Assembly: GCA_019775845.1 (NCBI GenBank)
Contig: JADQAV010000009.1
Span: forward strand, 1,426,001 to 1,490,000
DNA: 64,000 nucleotides
Origin: Myrmaecium sp. VS I D KN 1
Taxonomy: Eukaryota; Ascomycota; Dothideomycetes; Valsariales; Valsariaceae
Direction: 5' to 3'
Of this stretch, positions 26,201-39,664 are shown piece after piece. The notes below the pieces were generated by a model, which ran no database searches, was not told where the DNA came from, and worked only from the letters and a program-made list of their open reading frames with translations. A program made the position numbers and the translations under genes. Position 1 is the first letter of the stretch. The number at the start of each line of letters is the position of its first letter.

Positions 26201-29200
26201 AAAGCAAAGAAAGCAGCCGCGGAAGCAACGGAGGACGTGGCTGCAGGTACTCGCGGCACACAACTGGACTTGTCAGGTATCTGGGCTCACGTCGAAGAAA
26301 TCGAAGCGCACGGCCTCTTCTTCCTATGTTCCCCTTCGCGGCGCGTCCGCTCTTTTGCTGTCACTGTCCTCCGCCTCGTGACAGAGTTTGACACCGCCCT
26401 CGGTCAAGATAACCCCCGCATCATTCGGATCTTGGAAGGCGGCCCGCAACAAGTTATGGACGTGAATGATGACAAGTTGTCTCTCGCCGAGAGAAGCCGT
26501 TTGCAAAGGGGTATGAGGAAGAGTAATCTACAGAGTACTCTCATCGAGCTATGCAGCAGCGATGTGCCGTACGACTCCACACTCTGGTTCAAGATATTTC
26601 CAAATCTTATCCGGATTAGCTTTGAAATCTGCCCGATCACCATCACTCTGACACGAGATATCGTCGGTGGACGCTTGTCTCAGATGCAAAGAACCATTCT
26701 AGCGCTATCGGACGGTCCGCGACCTCACCCCTATCATTTCTTCGACGGTGGGGCCAAGCTCGGGAACCGGCTTGCTACTACAGCACCGGAGCTCATCGTG
26801 GAGCAGTGGAAGTTGTACTTGATTTTTGCCTGCACCACGTTGACCACCGTGGGTTCTCAGCAAGCTGCTCCAACTCAAGGTGTATCACACTCTCGTAAAG
26901 GTTCCAAGGCATCGCAACGAAGTGACAAGAAGATCATGTCCGCGGGCGAGCTTTTTGCTGGCGTTTTACCTTTCCTATCGGTTACGAACCCAGCGGTCAG
27001 AGAAGCCGCTGTGATAGGGCTTGGATCCATCAATATGAACCTCTACAGAACCCTCCTTGAATCACTACAGACGTACGTCACAACTTGTGCAGAAGAAGCC
27101 AAGACCCGGCTGGCGATGCATCAGCGTACTGTAAGCGGCCCTCGCCGGAATCGTCGTATGGATGCCCTACGTACTGAAATTACCCACCTGTACAAACTCA
27201 CGTCGCACTTCCTCCGCCAACCTGAAGCATACAACGATGAATGGATCTTGAACAATTTGGTTACATACACTAAAGACATCCGGCTTTTCCTGAACGATGC
27301 GGAAGTACAGACCGAATGGGATTTCCAGAAACTGCGGACGCACTTCTGCGGATTGATGGAGGAACTCTACGAAGGAATCATGCGGACGAAGGATCCTCTG
27401 CGATGGATGCCATTTAATGCTCGAAAAGCCTCGTTTGCATTAATGGAAGATTGGTGCGGCTATTCACCGAATCAGAACCAGATTCGTCAAAGGGAGGACA
27501 ACATGAGGCGGTCGATCCTGGACCGCGAGTCTGATATCAATCACAAAGGGATAGCTACTGCGGCTATGGAAATTGAAAAGAAGGAGCTTCGAACAGCTGC
27601 CTTGAGCGCAATGGCTGCCCTTTGCGGCGGACCAGTGAGCATAACCACAGACAGTAAGGTCACTCTTCAGTTCGATGTTCGCCGCATGCTCTCTTGGATC
27701 GACCTCATCTTCGAGGGCCCTAGCGATCGCAACCATGGGATTGGGCGTCGGGCCCTGAAGAACCTCATCACCCACAACAAGGAACACCCGTTTCTTCTGG
27801 ATCGGTCCATCGAGATGTGCTATCTTGCCAAATCCGGGAAAGCCCTCGAAAGTTACTTCGAGGTCGTGACCCAGGTTCTTACAGAACGACCTGATTATCA
27901 TCTGCCATTCTGGAAGGTGCTGAGCGCCGGACTCTATACCTTAGGGCATGAGAATAGCGGCCTTCGAACAAAGTCAGCTCGCCTTCTTCGCACTTTGGAG
28001 GAACGGCTGCAGAGGAACTCTAAGTTACAAGACCTGGACATCAGTATCTCCGACAAGACAATTGCGGTGTATAAGCTGGCCCAGTTCGAATGTTCACGGA
28101 GGCTTGCAAAGCAGCATCATGATCTGGCTTTCCACGTTTTCTCACAATTCTCCTTTTACTTCAAGGAGCTGCAGCCGGATCATCAACGCAACATGGTAGC
28201 TGCCATGCTCCCTTGGATACAGACGATTGAGCTGCAAGTTGACCCTAATGGCGGACCGACGGCGAGCTCGTACATGATCCTAGTCAACCTATTCGAGATC
28301 ACTGTCCGGTGCGGCAATGCGCTTCACAACGAAATTCAAGCCTTATGGCAAGCCCTGGCGACTGGTCCCCATGGCGGTAACGTGCAGTTGATCTTGGACT
28401 TCATCATCTCCCTATGTTCAGAGAAAAGAGAACAGAACTTTGTCGACTACGCTAAGCAGATCGTCGTTTATCTCTCAAGTACGCCAGCGGGACTGAAAGT
28501 GGTAGAGTTTCTGCTTCTTCAAATCACGCCCAAGGCCATGATACTCGACTCCAAGAGAAAGATGACTGTTCCCGGGCCAGAGGCTCATGATGCAGCTCAG
28601 TTGCCCTACCTGGCTGATTTAGGCGCCGTTTTGCCTACAAGCAACCGACAGACTGGGTTCTCTCTCGGTCAGCTATGCCTAATCCTACTTGTGGATTTGA
28701 TGGTCTCTCCGCTTCAACTGGCTCAGGAACATGTTCCCCTACTCTTGCAAGTCGTCCTGATCCTGTGGGACCACTACACACCGCTTGTGCAGGATCAAGC
28801 CAGAGAAATGTTGGTGCACCTGATTCACGAATTGGTCATTTCAAAGATTGATGATGAGACAACCGTACCTGACAAGCGCTCTATCGAAGATTTTATCGAA
28901 TCAATCCGCCAGCACAGTTCTAAGGTCGTCTGGTCTTATGAAGACAGCAATGGTAAAGATGCAAATGAAGAATCTGCCATCAGAGTACCGGAGGCTATGA
29001 CTTACGTTGCCACAGAGGTGGTCAAAATATTCAGCATCGCCTATCCTGGCATACGCGAGGAATGGGGAAAGACTACCCTCAACTGGGCAACGTCTTGTCC
29101 GGTGCGGCATTTGGCATGTCGGTCATTTCAGCTGTTCAGGTGCATACTGAGCTCTCTAGATCAGCAAATGCTGGGTGACATGCTCGCGAGACTCTCCAAC

Positions 29201-31171
29201 ACTATCGCGGATGATGAGAGCGATATTCAAAATTTCTCCATGGAGATTCTGACCACGCTGAAAACAATAATCGAGGCCTTGCAACCGGAAGATCTTATTC
29301 AATATCCTCAACTCTTCTGGACCACCGCGGCTTGTCTGAACACCATTCACGAGCGTGAATTCATGGAGAGCATGGCGATGCTGGACTCTTTACTTGATAA
29401 ACTGAACCTGAGCGACCCAGCGGTTGTCAAGCTCCTCATTGATAGTACGCCGGAGAAGTGGGAAGGTCAATTCGATGGCTTGGCAGATCTGGTTTATAAG
29501 GGCGTGCGGTCCAGTATTTGCCTAGAGCGCTCGCTCAGGCTGCTTGATCGCCTCGTATTACTTCCCTCTAGCCCGTTGGTTGGCGACGAGAGCAGATTAC
29601 TCTTTACCATTCTGGCCAACCTTCCTCATTTCCTGCGCTCACTCGAGCAGGACACCAAAACGCCCGAGGTACTGTCAACAGCAAGGGCGCTCCTCACGGT
29701 AGCAGAAGAGCAAGGATATGATCAGATTGCCACCACCTTGCGCGGTTTCATTCAGGATGAGATTCGCTATGAATCCGAATTCCTTGTGCAAATGAAGCTA
29801 GCTCTTCGCGTCTCCTTCTTTCCCAACCTGGAGCTAAAGAGTCTAATATTCCTCATGGGCCTGCTGACGAACAAATATGCTTGGTTCAAAATCAAGACCA
29901 TGCAAGTCCTTGGGACTATGATTCCGGATGTCGACATGAAGAAGCCCGAAATAGCCGCCAAAGGTCCCGACTTGATCTCGCCGTTACTCAGACTGCTGCA
30001 AACGGAGTTCTGCTCCAACGCGCTCGAGGTCTTAGACAAAGTTATGTACATGGCCGGAACTCCCACGCCGATGGATCGACATCATTTGAGAATGAGTATG
30101 GCAGGCTCTCATTCCAGCCGTGCTTTTCGGAAGGAATATGATAAGACGCAGAGTCTGTACGGAATTCCGGAGGAGTCTGGCTGGTCGATACCAATGCCTG
30201 CAGTGCATTCGGCTGTGACCAGAGCCAACGTCCATGCTGTGTTCTACACTTGCGTCACCCCAGACGACCTAGAATCTCAGGTGACAACGCCGAAGATTGA
30301 GTTCCGCGAGGAGAACTTCCCCTTCAGTCCATTCCCCGGTGGATACCGCACAGCCACTATGACTTCTGCCGGTGATGGACCAGGCGATGGTCATATCGGT
30401 GAACTAGTCATGAAGCTCGACAGCCTTGACGACTTCTTCGATGCCGATGATGAGCCAGGGGCACTTCCACCCAGTCCAAATCTTAGCCGTTTCAATACCG
30501 GCGGCAGCGTCGAGGTCCGCGAGAACCTCTACGATCAGCAGACTCTCCCCCTCTTACACAAATCCCTGACCCGCAATGCAAGCGTCACGTCGTTCCAATC
30601 CGGCTTCGCGGACACTCGTCCTCCTATCATACGGGACATGGGCATCATGACCCCTACAGCCTTTTCGGCCACCAATGGCAGCAACAACTACCCTCCAATG
30701 CAGCCGCCAACCTCGCATCCAGCATCCCTCAACGTCGCAACCAATCCCGCATCGCGCCCCGGTCTTCATGCCCGCTCCATCACATCACCGGCCGTCAACC
30801 AACGTACTCCGCCTGGAAACGGCGCCATCTACCTCGACGAACACGAAGGGGCCTCGTTCTCCGACGATGAGTCTGCGCTCAGCAACCGCAGCGTCGGCAG
30901 CGGGGGTGGCATGAGCTCCACCACCACCACTCCGACCCCGAACAGCGCAGAGAAACCCTTCGGCCTCGAACACGGCATCAAGCCGTTCGGCCACGGCGCC
31001 CAGTCTCGCTTCCGATCCGGCATCCGACGGCTCACGGGAAGCAGCGGGGAGGCGCGCGAGCGTGAGCGCAGCCGCGATAGAGTCCGCCCGACTTTGCAAC
31101 GGAGTCCCCAGGTGCCGAAGGTGCCGGAGGTGTATCTCCGGGAGAGAGAGGCGAGGAGTGCCGATCCTTGA
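23269..31171 (+). CDS. TAO3: Furry/Tao3/Mor2 cell-morphogenesis scaffold (N-terminal exon unresolved)
   Basis: Giant HEAT/ARM-like scaffold of the RAM/MOR network; it supports NDR kinase Cbk1/Orb6 in polarity and septation (family knowledge). About 2,600 residues. Coding sequence is first certain just after 23268, where a CAG acceptor precedes KADLFSR. Exons as read: 23269-23953, 24017-24247, 24299-31171. The N-terminal part is Ser/Pro/His-rich and disordered; the conserved body begins near EYALHHLFNS and FVGQADQKINQCI and runs through the long last exon. The C-terminus is disordered and basic. The 63-bp intron at 23954-24016 is inferred: its removal joins LFNS to FVGQ, it has a GTCAGT donor and GCTAAC branch, and it carries no stop. 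The first exon is unknown; a candidate is ATG 23070 with donor GTGAGT at 23096, which fits the phase. Confidence 0.93.
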
Positions 31172-32785
31172 GCTCCCGCCTTTTTCTTTCCCTTCCCATT
31201 CCTCTTTTTCCTTGTTTTTATTCGTTCAGGAGTTTGTTTACCCTATTCTTCCCCTGTTGGAGGATCTCCAGGCGTGTATGTATGGAGTGGGCTTCGTTTT
31301 CATCCTTTGATCTTCGTCCTATAGCATGGCGCGTCATCTGAGTGGGTGTGTGCGTGTGGGGTGTGTGGTGTTGTCATTTGGACATGGACCGCTTCTGTCG
31401 TTTTCTCGGGATTCAACGCTCTCTGCTTTGCTTACGTCTTTTCCCTGCCCCTCTTCTTCCGGGGGCTTTCACCAACGCACTCTATGCATCGGGTACGGCG
31501 TCCCGTTTCCTGTTTTTCTTTCTTTTCTTTTTGATACACTCATTTCTTCCTCTGACGTATAGTGGCGAAAGGGGGGTTCGCGGATCGCTCTATTTGGATC
31601 GAATGTCATGTCTGAGGCATTTGTTTTGCACTGTCCTTTCTTTTCCACCCTGGCTTTCTTTTGGGCAGTGGGATGGCGGAGGAAGGGAGGGAAGAAGGGC
31701 TGGTTACTTTCAAAGTTGTTCGTGACATGATGAGAGGGAGAAGTGGCTAGGCGTGGAAGAGGCCGGTGGGATGAGGGGTTACTGGAGTAGTTTTAGGTCT
31801 TCAACAGCGGGTTGAGAATTACTGATGTTTCCGTCCCTCTTTCCCTTCTCTTCCTTTGCCTCCTATGAACAGCGTGATGATTACGCTGATGATGTTGACG
31901 TCCCGAGGGGGAGAGGGCTGCGGTGTTTTCGCAGTGGAAGCATCCCTTTACTGCTGCTGTTGCTGTGGACACCTGCGGGATCGGAGTGGTGAAGAGGTGT
32001 CTACAACGGGAACAGTGTGAGAAGGACTCGTTCAACTATCGTTTCCCCCTTTCTGAGTTCGCATTGTGTTGCTCGAGGATTGAAGTTGATGATTTCTTAC
32101 CCTGAAGAAGAAATAATAAGAAAAAGATATATAATCATGTCGAAGAGAGCTTCTCCTTCACTGAGGACGAAAAAAGAGGCGTGACCCTTCTAACTTCTAT
32201 ACACTCCGATGGTGGTTGGGTAGAATGAGAGATGGCAATATAATATGCAAAATGTGCGAGATTTCAGAAGAGCATGTCAAAATTTAGGCCTAGAATAAAA
32301 TTATATATAGTCAAATATATTCAATCCCCCAAGCAACGCTACCTCGAGAAGAAGCAGAATCAAGGGAGTGTAAGTTCGAGAAAAATATCCAGTTCTTAAG
32401 TGATCAAGCGAGTGTGATAACTAATAGGTCAAAAGCATAACAACAAAATCGCAATTCGTCCAGACAAAAAGGAGTGGAAACGCGGGTCGGATCAGGCATG
32501 AGGAACAACAACAAGGACTATTGGAAGGAGAGTGTAAAACTGAAGCAGAATCGCCACGTATCACGAATGATCAATCTGGTCTGCACCCCATCACATCGCC
32601 GTGTTCTTCCGGCCCCTTTCTCGTAACAATTTGGGATGTAGTTTGGAACTTACCGTATATTAGGCGCCAGTATACGGCACCAGACCAGGCAGCGCAAGGA
32701 ACAATTCTGGACACTCGCCCGCAGTATGGACAAGTCCTGATTTTCTTACTGACTACTGCTGCTGCTGGCCGGAACGACAGCGCCG
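31172..32785. other. Convergent intergenic region
   Basis: 1.6 kb between the stop codons of TAO3 and the GNAT gene. T-rich just after TAO3, A/T-rich at about 32100-32450. No gene supported. Confidence 0.5.
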
Positions 32786-33790
32786 TTACGCGTGCGTCGT
32801 CGGCTTCGGTTTAGGCTCGCGCACCATGACGTCGAGCTCGACGGGCTGCTCCGCACGCTGGAGGTAGATCTTCTTGCGCGACTCGAAGCCGTAGCGCGCG
32901 TAAAGCTGGAGATTTGCCAGGTTGCTGCTCTCCAGGTAGCACGGCTGGCCGTGACGGTCGGCCTGGTCGAGCACGTGGCGGATGAGCTTGCCGGCGTAGC
33001 CCTTGCCGCGCGCGGAGGGCTTGGTGCCGATCCAGACGAGGTACCAGGAGTTGTGGTCGCGGTCGCCCATCGCGGCGGCTTTGGTGTCGTGCAGCAAGGG
33101 CACGAACTCGTTGAAGAAGCGCTTCTTGCCTTCGGCCGACAGCTCGAAGTTCAAGCGCCACATGCCGCTGCGAAAGACCGTGAGGAGGTCGTCCATGTCC
33201 TCTCCCGGTGGCATCCTAAGTATTCTGCTCAATATCGTGCGGACAACAAAGATGACAAGGGTATAAGAAAGCCGTCGCGCCTGTCCACTGAAGTAGGCCG
33301 GAGGATACACCTGTTCCGCAGTGGAGAGTTCGAAGCCTCTGCGAGTGCACGTGAGTGGAGGGGTTCAGATGACTTACCACAAAGCCACGGAACCGTAGTT
33401 TGGCCCCGTCGTTGTGACCAGCCCTTTCAGACAATGAGCGTAAGTCAAGTATTCCATAATTTTGACATGAAGGCCCCATTTCTGCTGTTCCGTCCAATGA
33501 ACCCGATCAGGCGTATCGATAAAGTAGCGAGCGACATGGTCTGTGGCAAAGGCTTCGGCAAGACAAAGTGCTGCTTCCTTGTAGTGGGCAAGAGATACGA
33601 TACGCACTTGGTCATCATTCCGACGCAACGAAGGAAGTGCAAGTTCGGTCGGGACCTTCGGCTGGAAGAATTGGACAGTGGTCTCAGAGGGCTGGTCATT
33701 TCCATCTATCTCAACAGACTTCACGGATTGCTTGGAATCCAAGAAGGCGAGAGACGAGGGCCGGACATTGGTAGTGACGGTCGTCGCCAT
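32786..33790 (-). CDS. GNAT-family N-acetyltransferase
   Basis: Predicted acetyl-CoA dependent N-acetyltransferase; substrate unknown. Spliced length is about 280 residues. Exon 1 is 33790-33378 and exon 2 is 33215-32786. They join as VALW|MPPGEDMDD, matching the usual W-MPPG junction in this fungal GNAT group. The acetyl-CoA loop PSARGKGYAGKL lies at about residues 204-215, followed by the typical YLESSNLANLQLYARYGFE strand-helix. The 156-bp intron (33216-33371, with bases 33372-33377 the donor) is longer than most here and lacks a clear branch point, so a small extra exon cannot be excluded. The gene ends convergent to TAO3. Confidence 0.82.
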
Positions 33791-34971
33791 GATTGCGATG
33801 GATTCGTAGAGCTTGTACTGCTGAGACTATTGACGGATCTACCGTGGCGTTTGTGTTTCTGGGCAGTGATGAGGATAGCCAGCGTGATTGATGGCAACGA
33901 AACAGGCAGAGTCGCCGATTAGTTGTTCTACTGGAGAGATGCTTTAAGCACAGCAACTAGAGCACCGTCAGTATAGACCTGATCCAGCAGGAAGCTGTCG
34001 TATCAACCTTAGTCCTTCAAAAATTAGATAGATTTATCTGCGCGGGCCTGGTGATGTCCCCGGTATGGACTTTCGACAGCTGGAATCGTGAGACAGATCC
34101 GACTCTGGAAGGGAACCGGAAGGAAGTCAAGGTCAAGCGTATATCAACCGACATCAATAGCAACAGGTTCACAGTCCAGAGGTTTCCACAGGCGGCGGGT
34201 TACCAACAACAGATCAGCTGCGTAGACACGGCTCCTTCGGCGCAGCGGTAACGTAGGGCACCACGAATCAGATGGAGATCTGGAGGTACAGCTCGGGACG
34301 CGGGGGTCGTTGCTTGCACCGAGGAGAATGCACCGGACTATTCCTTGCTTTTGTTTGCTGGATTTGGCTTGTCACAAGACTTCGCAGGTCGTCGACTGAC
34401 ACCAGGCGTTGTCGTTGGCTTGGCAGAACGGGTTTCCTGGGACGGAGGGCGTACGGGTGTGAGAGGATGCAGTCGAGCGGACTGGCTGCGACGCCGAGAA
34501 AGGTGTAGGGAGCAAGAAGTCGGGGCTTGAAAGACAACTGGCGGATATGAACGTTCTCTGAAGGTGAAAACGTCTTGTATTGAAGTAGCTTGATTGCTGG
34601 CAGTTGTGAATGAAACTCACGACGTAGGACCAGTAAGTAGATATGGCAGAGTAGGGGTAGGCCAGAGCCTGATATAACGTCCAACCGGCGACTTTCCCCT
34701 ATAGCTAGCTTATCCGTAGGCAGGGCGAACGGCCGGCGGAATTGAAACACTCACTTAACCTTGCAGGAGGATGCACCAGCCCATTCTCGTCCGCGATGGA
34801 ATGGGTTAGCCCACGCATACTTGCATTCCCTTCGAGATATCAGGATAGTCCGAAAGCCGGGAGGGAGGTAAGTAAAGGCGCCTTGCAGGAAAAAGGTATG
34901 CAAGACCGGGACTTGCGGGAGGGGTGCGACTCCGCACTTGTACAGGCTAACGTTGTTCACGGGAGAGGATA
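33791..34971. other. Intergenic region left of the MITE
   Basis: 1.2 kb with the GNAT promoter at its left. A minus-strand open frame of 160 codons (34268-34750) begins at a non-ATG codon and shows no recognisable domain. Nothing else supported. Confidence 0.45.
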
Positions 34972-35004
34972 ACGGGCACTCCAGTAACATTAGCGAGCAC
35001 CCCA
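34972..35004 (+). repeat. Left terminal inverted repeat of the MITE
   Basis: 33 bp, identical over its full length to the reverse complement of the right end. A few further matching bases (ACGTA) occur just inside both ends. Confidence 0.92.
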
Positions 35005-35094
35005 TTTACGTAAGGGCTTTCCCACTTTCAGTAAGAGGTAAGGAAAAATCAACGGCGCCCTCTACCGTCCCCTTACCCTTACTATTGTCCCCTC

Positions 35095-35340
35095 GCCAGG
35101 CCTCTTACCAGGCCTCTTACCAGGCCTCTCACCAGGCCTCTCACCAGGTCCCTTTACCAGACCTCTTACCCTCGCTCGCAGGGCCTCTGGTAGGGCCTCT
35201 TACAGGGCCTCTGGTAGGGCCTCTGGCAGGACCTCGCAGGGTCTCTGGCAGGACCTCGCAGGGTCTCTGGCAGGACCTCGCAGGGTCTCTCGTGCCTTTC
35301 GCAGACCTCTTAAGGGGTCTCTTAAGGGGCTCTCGCAGGA
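35095..35340 (+). repeat. Internal tandem repeats of the MITE
   Basis: Two related arrays. First, about five 12-bp units of the form CCAGGCCTCTTA/C (35096-35150). After a spacer come degenerate GGGCCTCTGGTA units, then three near-identical 22-bp units (GGCAGGACCTCGCAGGGTCT core, about 35226-35290). The arrays are built from variants of one CCTCT-containing core. They create an artificial 157-codon open frame, which is not a gene. Confidence 0.85.
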
Positions 35341-35453
35341 TTTCGAGTAAGATACGCTCGTTTTTATCGGAGATATCCGGCCTTAGACCTTTTCTAGTTT
35401 TTCTAAAGTAGCTGCAGCGAACTTTCCTTATTAAAGTAAAGTGACTACGTCAC

Positions 35454-35486
35454 TGGGGTGCTCGCTAATGTTACTGGAGTGCCCGT
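35454..35486 (-). repeat. Right terminal inverted repeat of the MITE
   Basis: 33 bp, perfect inverted partner of the left end and followed directly by TA. Confidence 0.92.
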
Positions 35487-36324
35487 TATCCTTACCCGTT
35501 GTTCACTGCTCGCGGCGGTGGCCTGGAAGCGCTTGGTTTGCCAGAAGGGGATCGCCTTACGGGCAGGTCAAGCCGACAAAGTTGTGGGGTTGTTCGGAGC
35601 TCCTATCGAGCTACTACAGATCACTACGACTGATCATCCACCCCTCTGGCTTGGACCTGCCGAAAGCGAATAAAGTGCGAGAGAGACTCCGACGTTCACC
35701 TCTCGGCTTCCGGCGTGTACAGCAGTATGTAAGCATTTATCCAGTACCTATTAGGAAATAAGTAGTAAACATGTGGTGTATGGTTGGAGGTGGCCAACGT
35801 AACCGGACTTTTACCTATGTAGTACCTGTACATGCCTTGCAGTAGTACGACGGAGAGATAAGGAGCTTCACTGCTATCGGAGAACGACGTCAAGTTACTC
35901 TTAGCAAATGCCTACAGTACTACTTCTACATACTGGCCCTTTATTATCATCTTGAGATAATTACTACTTATCATTGTGTACTGAAGGTAAAATAGATGCG
36001 GATCTCTCCCCGGCCTCGTCACGCCGCGCCTAGAGCAGCGAGTACTCTGGGGTAAGCCGCTCCTTGCTGATCACTGCATTATTAGTTGTTCTACTATGAT
36101 GATGATGCGCCTTGACGACGTGGACGGATGGAACTGTGAGCATGCCCGCCGAGAATGTCCTGTTCGAGCATTCAAGCATTTACGCTGATTGATATATGAC
36201 CCCCACTCTTTCTTCCCGTACTCTCTGTCCGACTTCCGACCTCTTATACGCCCCCAAAAAGGAAAAAAAGCAAGCACCACCGGACAGCACATGCGTGGTG
36301 CTGAACCCCATACCCGGCAAACCC
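35487..36324. other. Intergenic region right of the MITE
   Basis: About 840 bp ending at the IDI1 stop codon. It holds an imperfect inverted repeat of 13-14 bp (35562-35574 with 35648-35661) and AT-rich sequence near 35930-35990. No gene supported. Confidence 0.45.
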
Positions 36325-37270
<946 letters not shown>

Positions 37271-37986
37271 TGTGCTACTCCTCGAAGGCAATTACTTTGG
37301 AGGTGTTGTCTTGGGCGCGGGGGACGCCGTTGATTTAATTTCTAGGGGGCAACTTGCGGGCCTGGCTTTGGACCCTGAATTTGCGAATTGGCTGCAGTTC
37401 GCCACTCCGACGATCGCGCGTCTGCACCCCTTGACGGACCATGTAGGTATGCAGCTTCTCAAGATTGTCCTTCATTTCAGCGACTAGGTAGTCTTAATCT
37501 TTTCTCACTCAATGTATAATTCTCAACAAGGTCCTTCACCTACTCAACGCCATTTCCTTGTGCTCGAGGTATAACTTGACGCTACCAAAACCAACGTTAC
37601 TGAATAACTCCTGGTTAGGCTCACCGACTATTCTGCAGATCAACTCCCGGTTTTGGACGTCTTGAAAATATCTTTGACATTGTAATGCCTGTTAAAGTCA
37701 GAGTATACATATCCACTCGGTGGTGGCATGGAAAAAACTAAATCTGCGCCTGGAACTCGTCCCAAATCCCGTAACATACTCGACGAAACATGCAACCCTC
37801 TGAAGCAGCTCTAAGCTGGTGTATAAACCGCAGCGAACATAGTACAAGCTAGTAGACAAAGAAGAGATGAGCAAATGACTTTTCCACGATCCCTCAGCAC
37901 ACAAAACGATGGCGGGGTTCGCTTTTGGTAGATTCGTCGTAAACGAAATAACGCCTTCCTCCAACCGTAATCGATGTAATTTCAGA
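37271..37986 (-). other. IDI1 promoter and homocitrate synthase 3' region
   Basis: 716 bp between two genes on the same strand. No coding frame supported. I could not point to a sterol-regulatory element. Confidence 0.5.
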
Positions 37987-39664
37987 TCATGCGACGGTGG
38001 TGTTCTGCCTCTTAGCCGCAGGGACCTCTGCATCCGCATCAGCGGCAGCATCCAGGTTTCTCTTCTCTGGGACACCGTTAAGCTCGGCCTCAGCTTGGGC
38101 AATCTTCTTCTTCTCTTCAGCTGAAAGACCTTCCAGGAGAGGAACGGTTTCCTCGTTGTGAAGATTATGATGGAAGGCACGGATCACGGAGTCAGTGTCG
38201 TCCAGAGCAATCTTGCGAACATCAGCAAGAGCCTTGATCTTCTGCGTGCATTGCTTGTACTGGGCATCGGTCATGTGGAGACCAAGCTGTTCGCAACGGC
38301 TCTTGATGGCATTCCAACCAGTCAAGCGACTAGCGAAGTGGACATAACGAGTCATACCGAAATCCTTGGGGTCGACAATCTCGTAGGTCGAAGGATTGTT
38401 GAGGATGGCCTTGGCGTGAATACCAGCCTTGTGGGTGAAGGCACAGAAACCGGTAATGTAGTTGTTGAAGGGAACGTTGATCTCAACAAGATCGGCAACC
38501 AGATCCTCTACTTCCTTGAGCTTCTTGAGGTTGTACTTAGACAGAACGTAGTCACGGTCCGCGACAATCATGCGCGCCATCAAGCCACCAAGAGGGGTGA
38601 TGCCGTTACGCTCACCGATGCCAAGAACGGAGGTATCGACATGGGTGGCACCGGCCTCGAGAGCACAGTAGGCGTTCGCAATAGCGCAGCCAGTATCGTT
38701 ATGGAAATGTGTCTCGATGTCACAAGAGACAACGCCACGAAGTGTCCGGACGAGGTCATAGACCTGGCGGGGGGTCGCGCAACCGACAGTGTCGGCGATA
38801 CCAACACGGTTCACGCCAATCTTGTCCACGGCGGAATAGATGGACAGGAGGTCAACGAGGTCACTGCGGAACGAGTCTTCAGAAGAGAATCGGATCTCCT
38901 TGCCCTTGCTCTTGACAAATTCAATGACTTCAAGTGCGGTGTTCTGTATGAGAATTAGTAGCAGATTCAACAAAGGATGGCGCAGATAATCAATAAACCA
39001 TCGGCTCGACTTTCTTGCAATATCTTCCGAAATAACGAAGAGGGGTAACGCACCTTGATGTATGTCATATCCTTGCCGTGCGAGTGCTCCCGCAAGTAGC
39101 TACTGGTGCCAATGACGACGTCCAGCTTGAAACTCCCAGTCAGCTAATCGGTCAACTAGATGGAAGATCTGCACTCACCCCATCAACGCCAGTCTCGACA
39201 GCGATTCTGGCATCGTCCATGTGACACCGAACGTGGGTAAGGATCTTGGCCTTCAAGCCGAGCTTGCAGATGGCTTCGCAGTCCCGCCTGGATTGCTCGC
39301 TGGCAGCGGGAGATGTGAGCTCAATGTAGTCGACACCAAACTCATCGAGAGCCTTCGCAATCTTGATCTTAGCGTCGAGATCGAAGTAGGCGCTGCGCAG
39401 CGAAAACTCGAAGTTAGCGAAAGCCCGGAGCAGGAGGCGAATTGTGGTTGGGAAGGCTCACTTCGCAAACTGCTCACCCTCTCGTAGGGTAGACTCGATG
39501 ATCTTAAATCTGGAAACGTTGGAGAGGAAGTCGCCGACCGGCTTGTAGGGGGAGGATTGCGGGTGAGGGTTGTCTCTCGTTTGGATGCCGGTGAAGCCTT
39601 CCTTGGAAGTGACGCCGTTACCATTGACGCCATTGGCGTGGCCGTTCTCAGCTGGAGGACACAT
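37987..39664 (-). CDS. lysF: Homocitrate synthase (alpha-aminoadipate lysine pathway)
   Basis: Condenses acetyl-CoA with 2-oxoglutarate to homocitrate, the first step of fungal lysine synthesis (LYS20/LYS21 in yeast, lysF in Aspergillus nidulans). Spliced length is 481 residues. Exons on the minus strand: 39664-39462, 39392-39179, 39125-39054, 38943-37987, all in phase. Features: the DRE-TIM barrel signature [12 protein letters not shown] near residue 58, the metal-binding HFHND at about 242-246, [10 protein letters not shown], and a C-terminal domain ending in a charged [10 protein letters not shown] tail. No mitochondrial presequence is evident. A TGAGTCA box lies 76 bp upstream of the start, suggesting general amino-acid control. 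Confidence 0.96.

Larger units (their letters stand above)
34972..35486. mobile_element. MITE with 33-bp perfect terminal inverted repeats and TA target duplication
   Basis: A 515-bp non-autonomous DNA transposon. The left end 34972-35004 (ACGGGCACTCCAGTAACATT...) is the exact reverse complement of 35454-35486. Both ends are flanked by TA (34970-34971 and 35487-35488), the target duplication of the Tc1/mariner-pogo (Fot1) superfamily. Removing the element leaves a palindromic target GGATATCC. No transposase is encoded. The interior is dominated by short tandem repeats. Size and TA duplication recall Vader of Aspergillus niger, but the ends are not the same by eye. Identical inverted repeats suggest recent insertion or ongoing cross-mobilisation. 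Confidence 0.9.

Noticed and set aside
33216-33371. Extra exon with a hydrophobic helix (LSYTLVIFVVRTILSRIL) in the GNAT gene
   Set aside because: The frame is open into the intron, but no acceptor joins it in phase, and skipping it restores the conserved W-MPPG junction.
34268-34750. 160-codon minus-strand open frame
   Set aside because: Begins at a non-ATG codon and shows no recognisable family; possible splice-like sites inside gave no better protein.
34938-35411. 157-codon open frame with repeated QASYQASHQ-like sequence
   Set aside because: It is produced by the 12-bp tandem repeats inside the MITE; the period is a multiple of three, so the frame stays open by construction.
33917-36095. 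Two copies of a 15-bp word (ATTAGTTGTTCTACT) on either side of the MITE
   Set aside because: A match of this length is expected by chance in a window of this size and the flanks do not agree.
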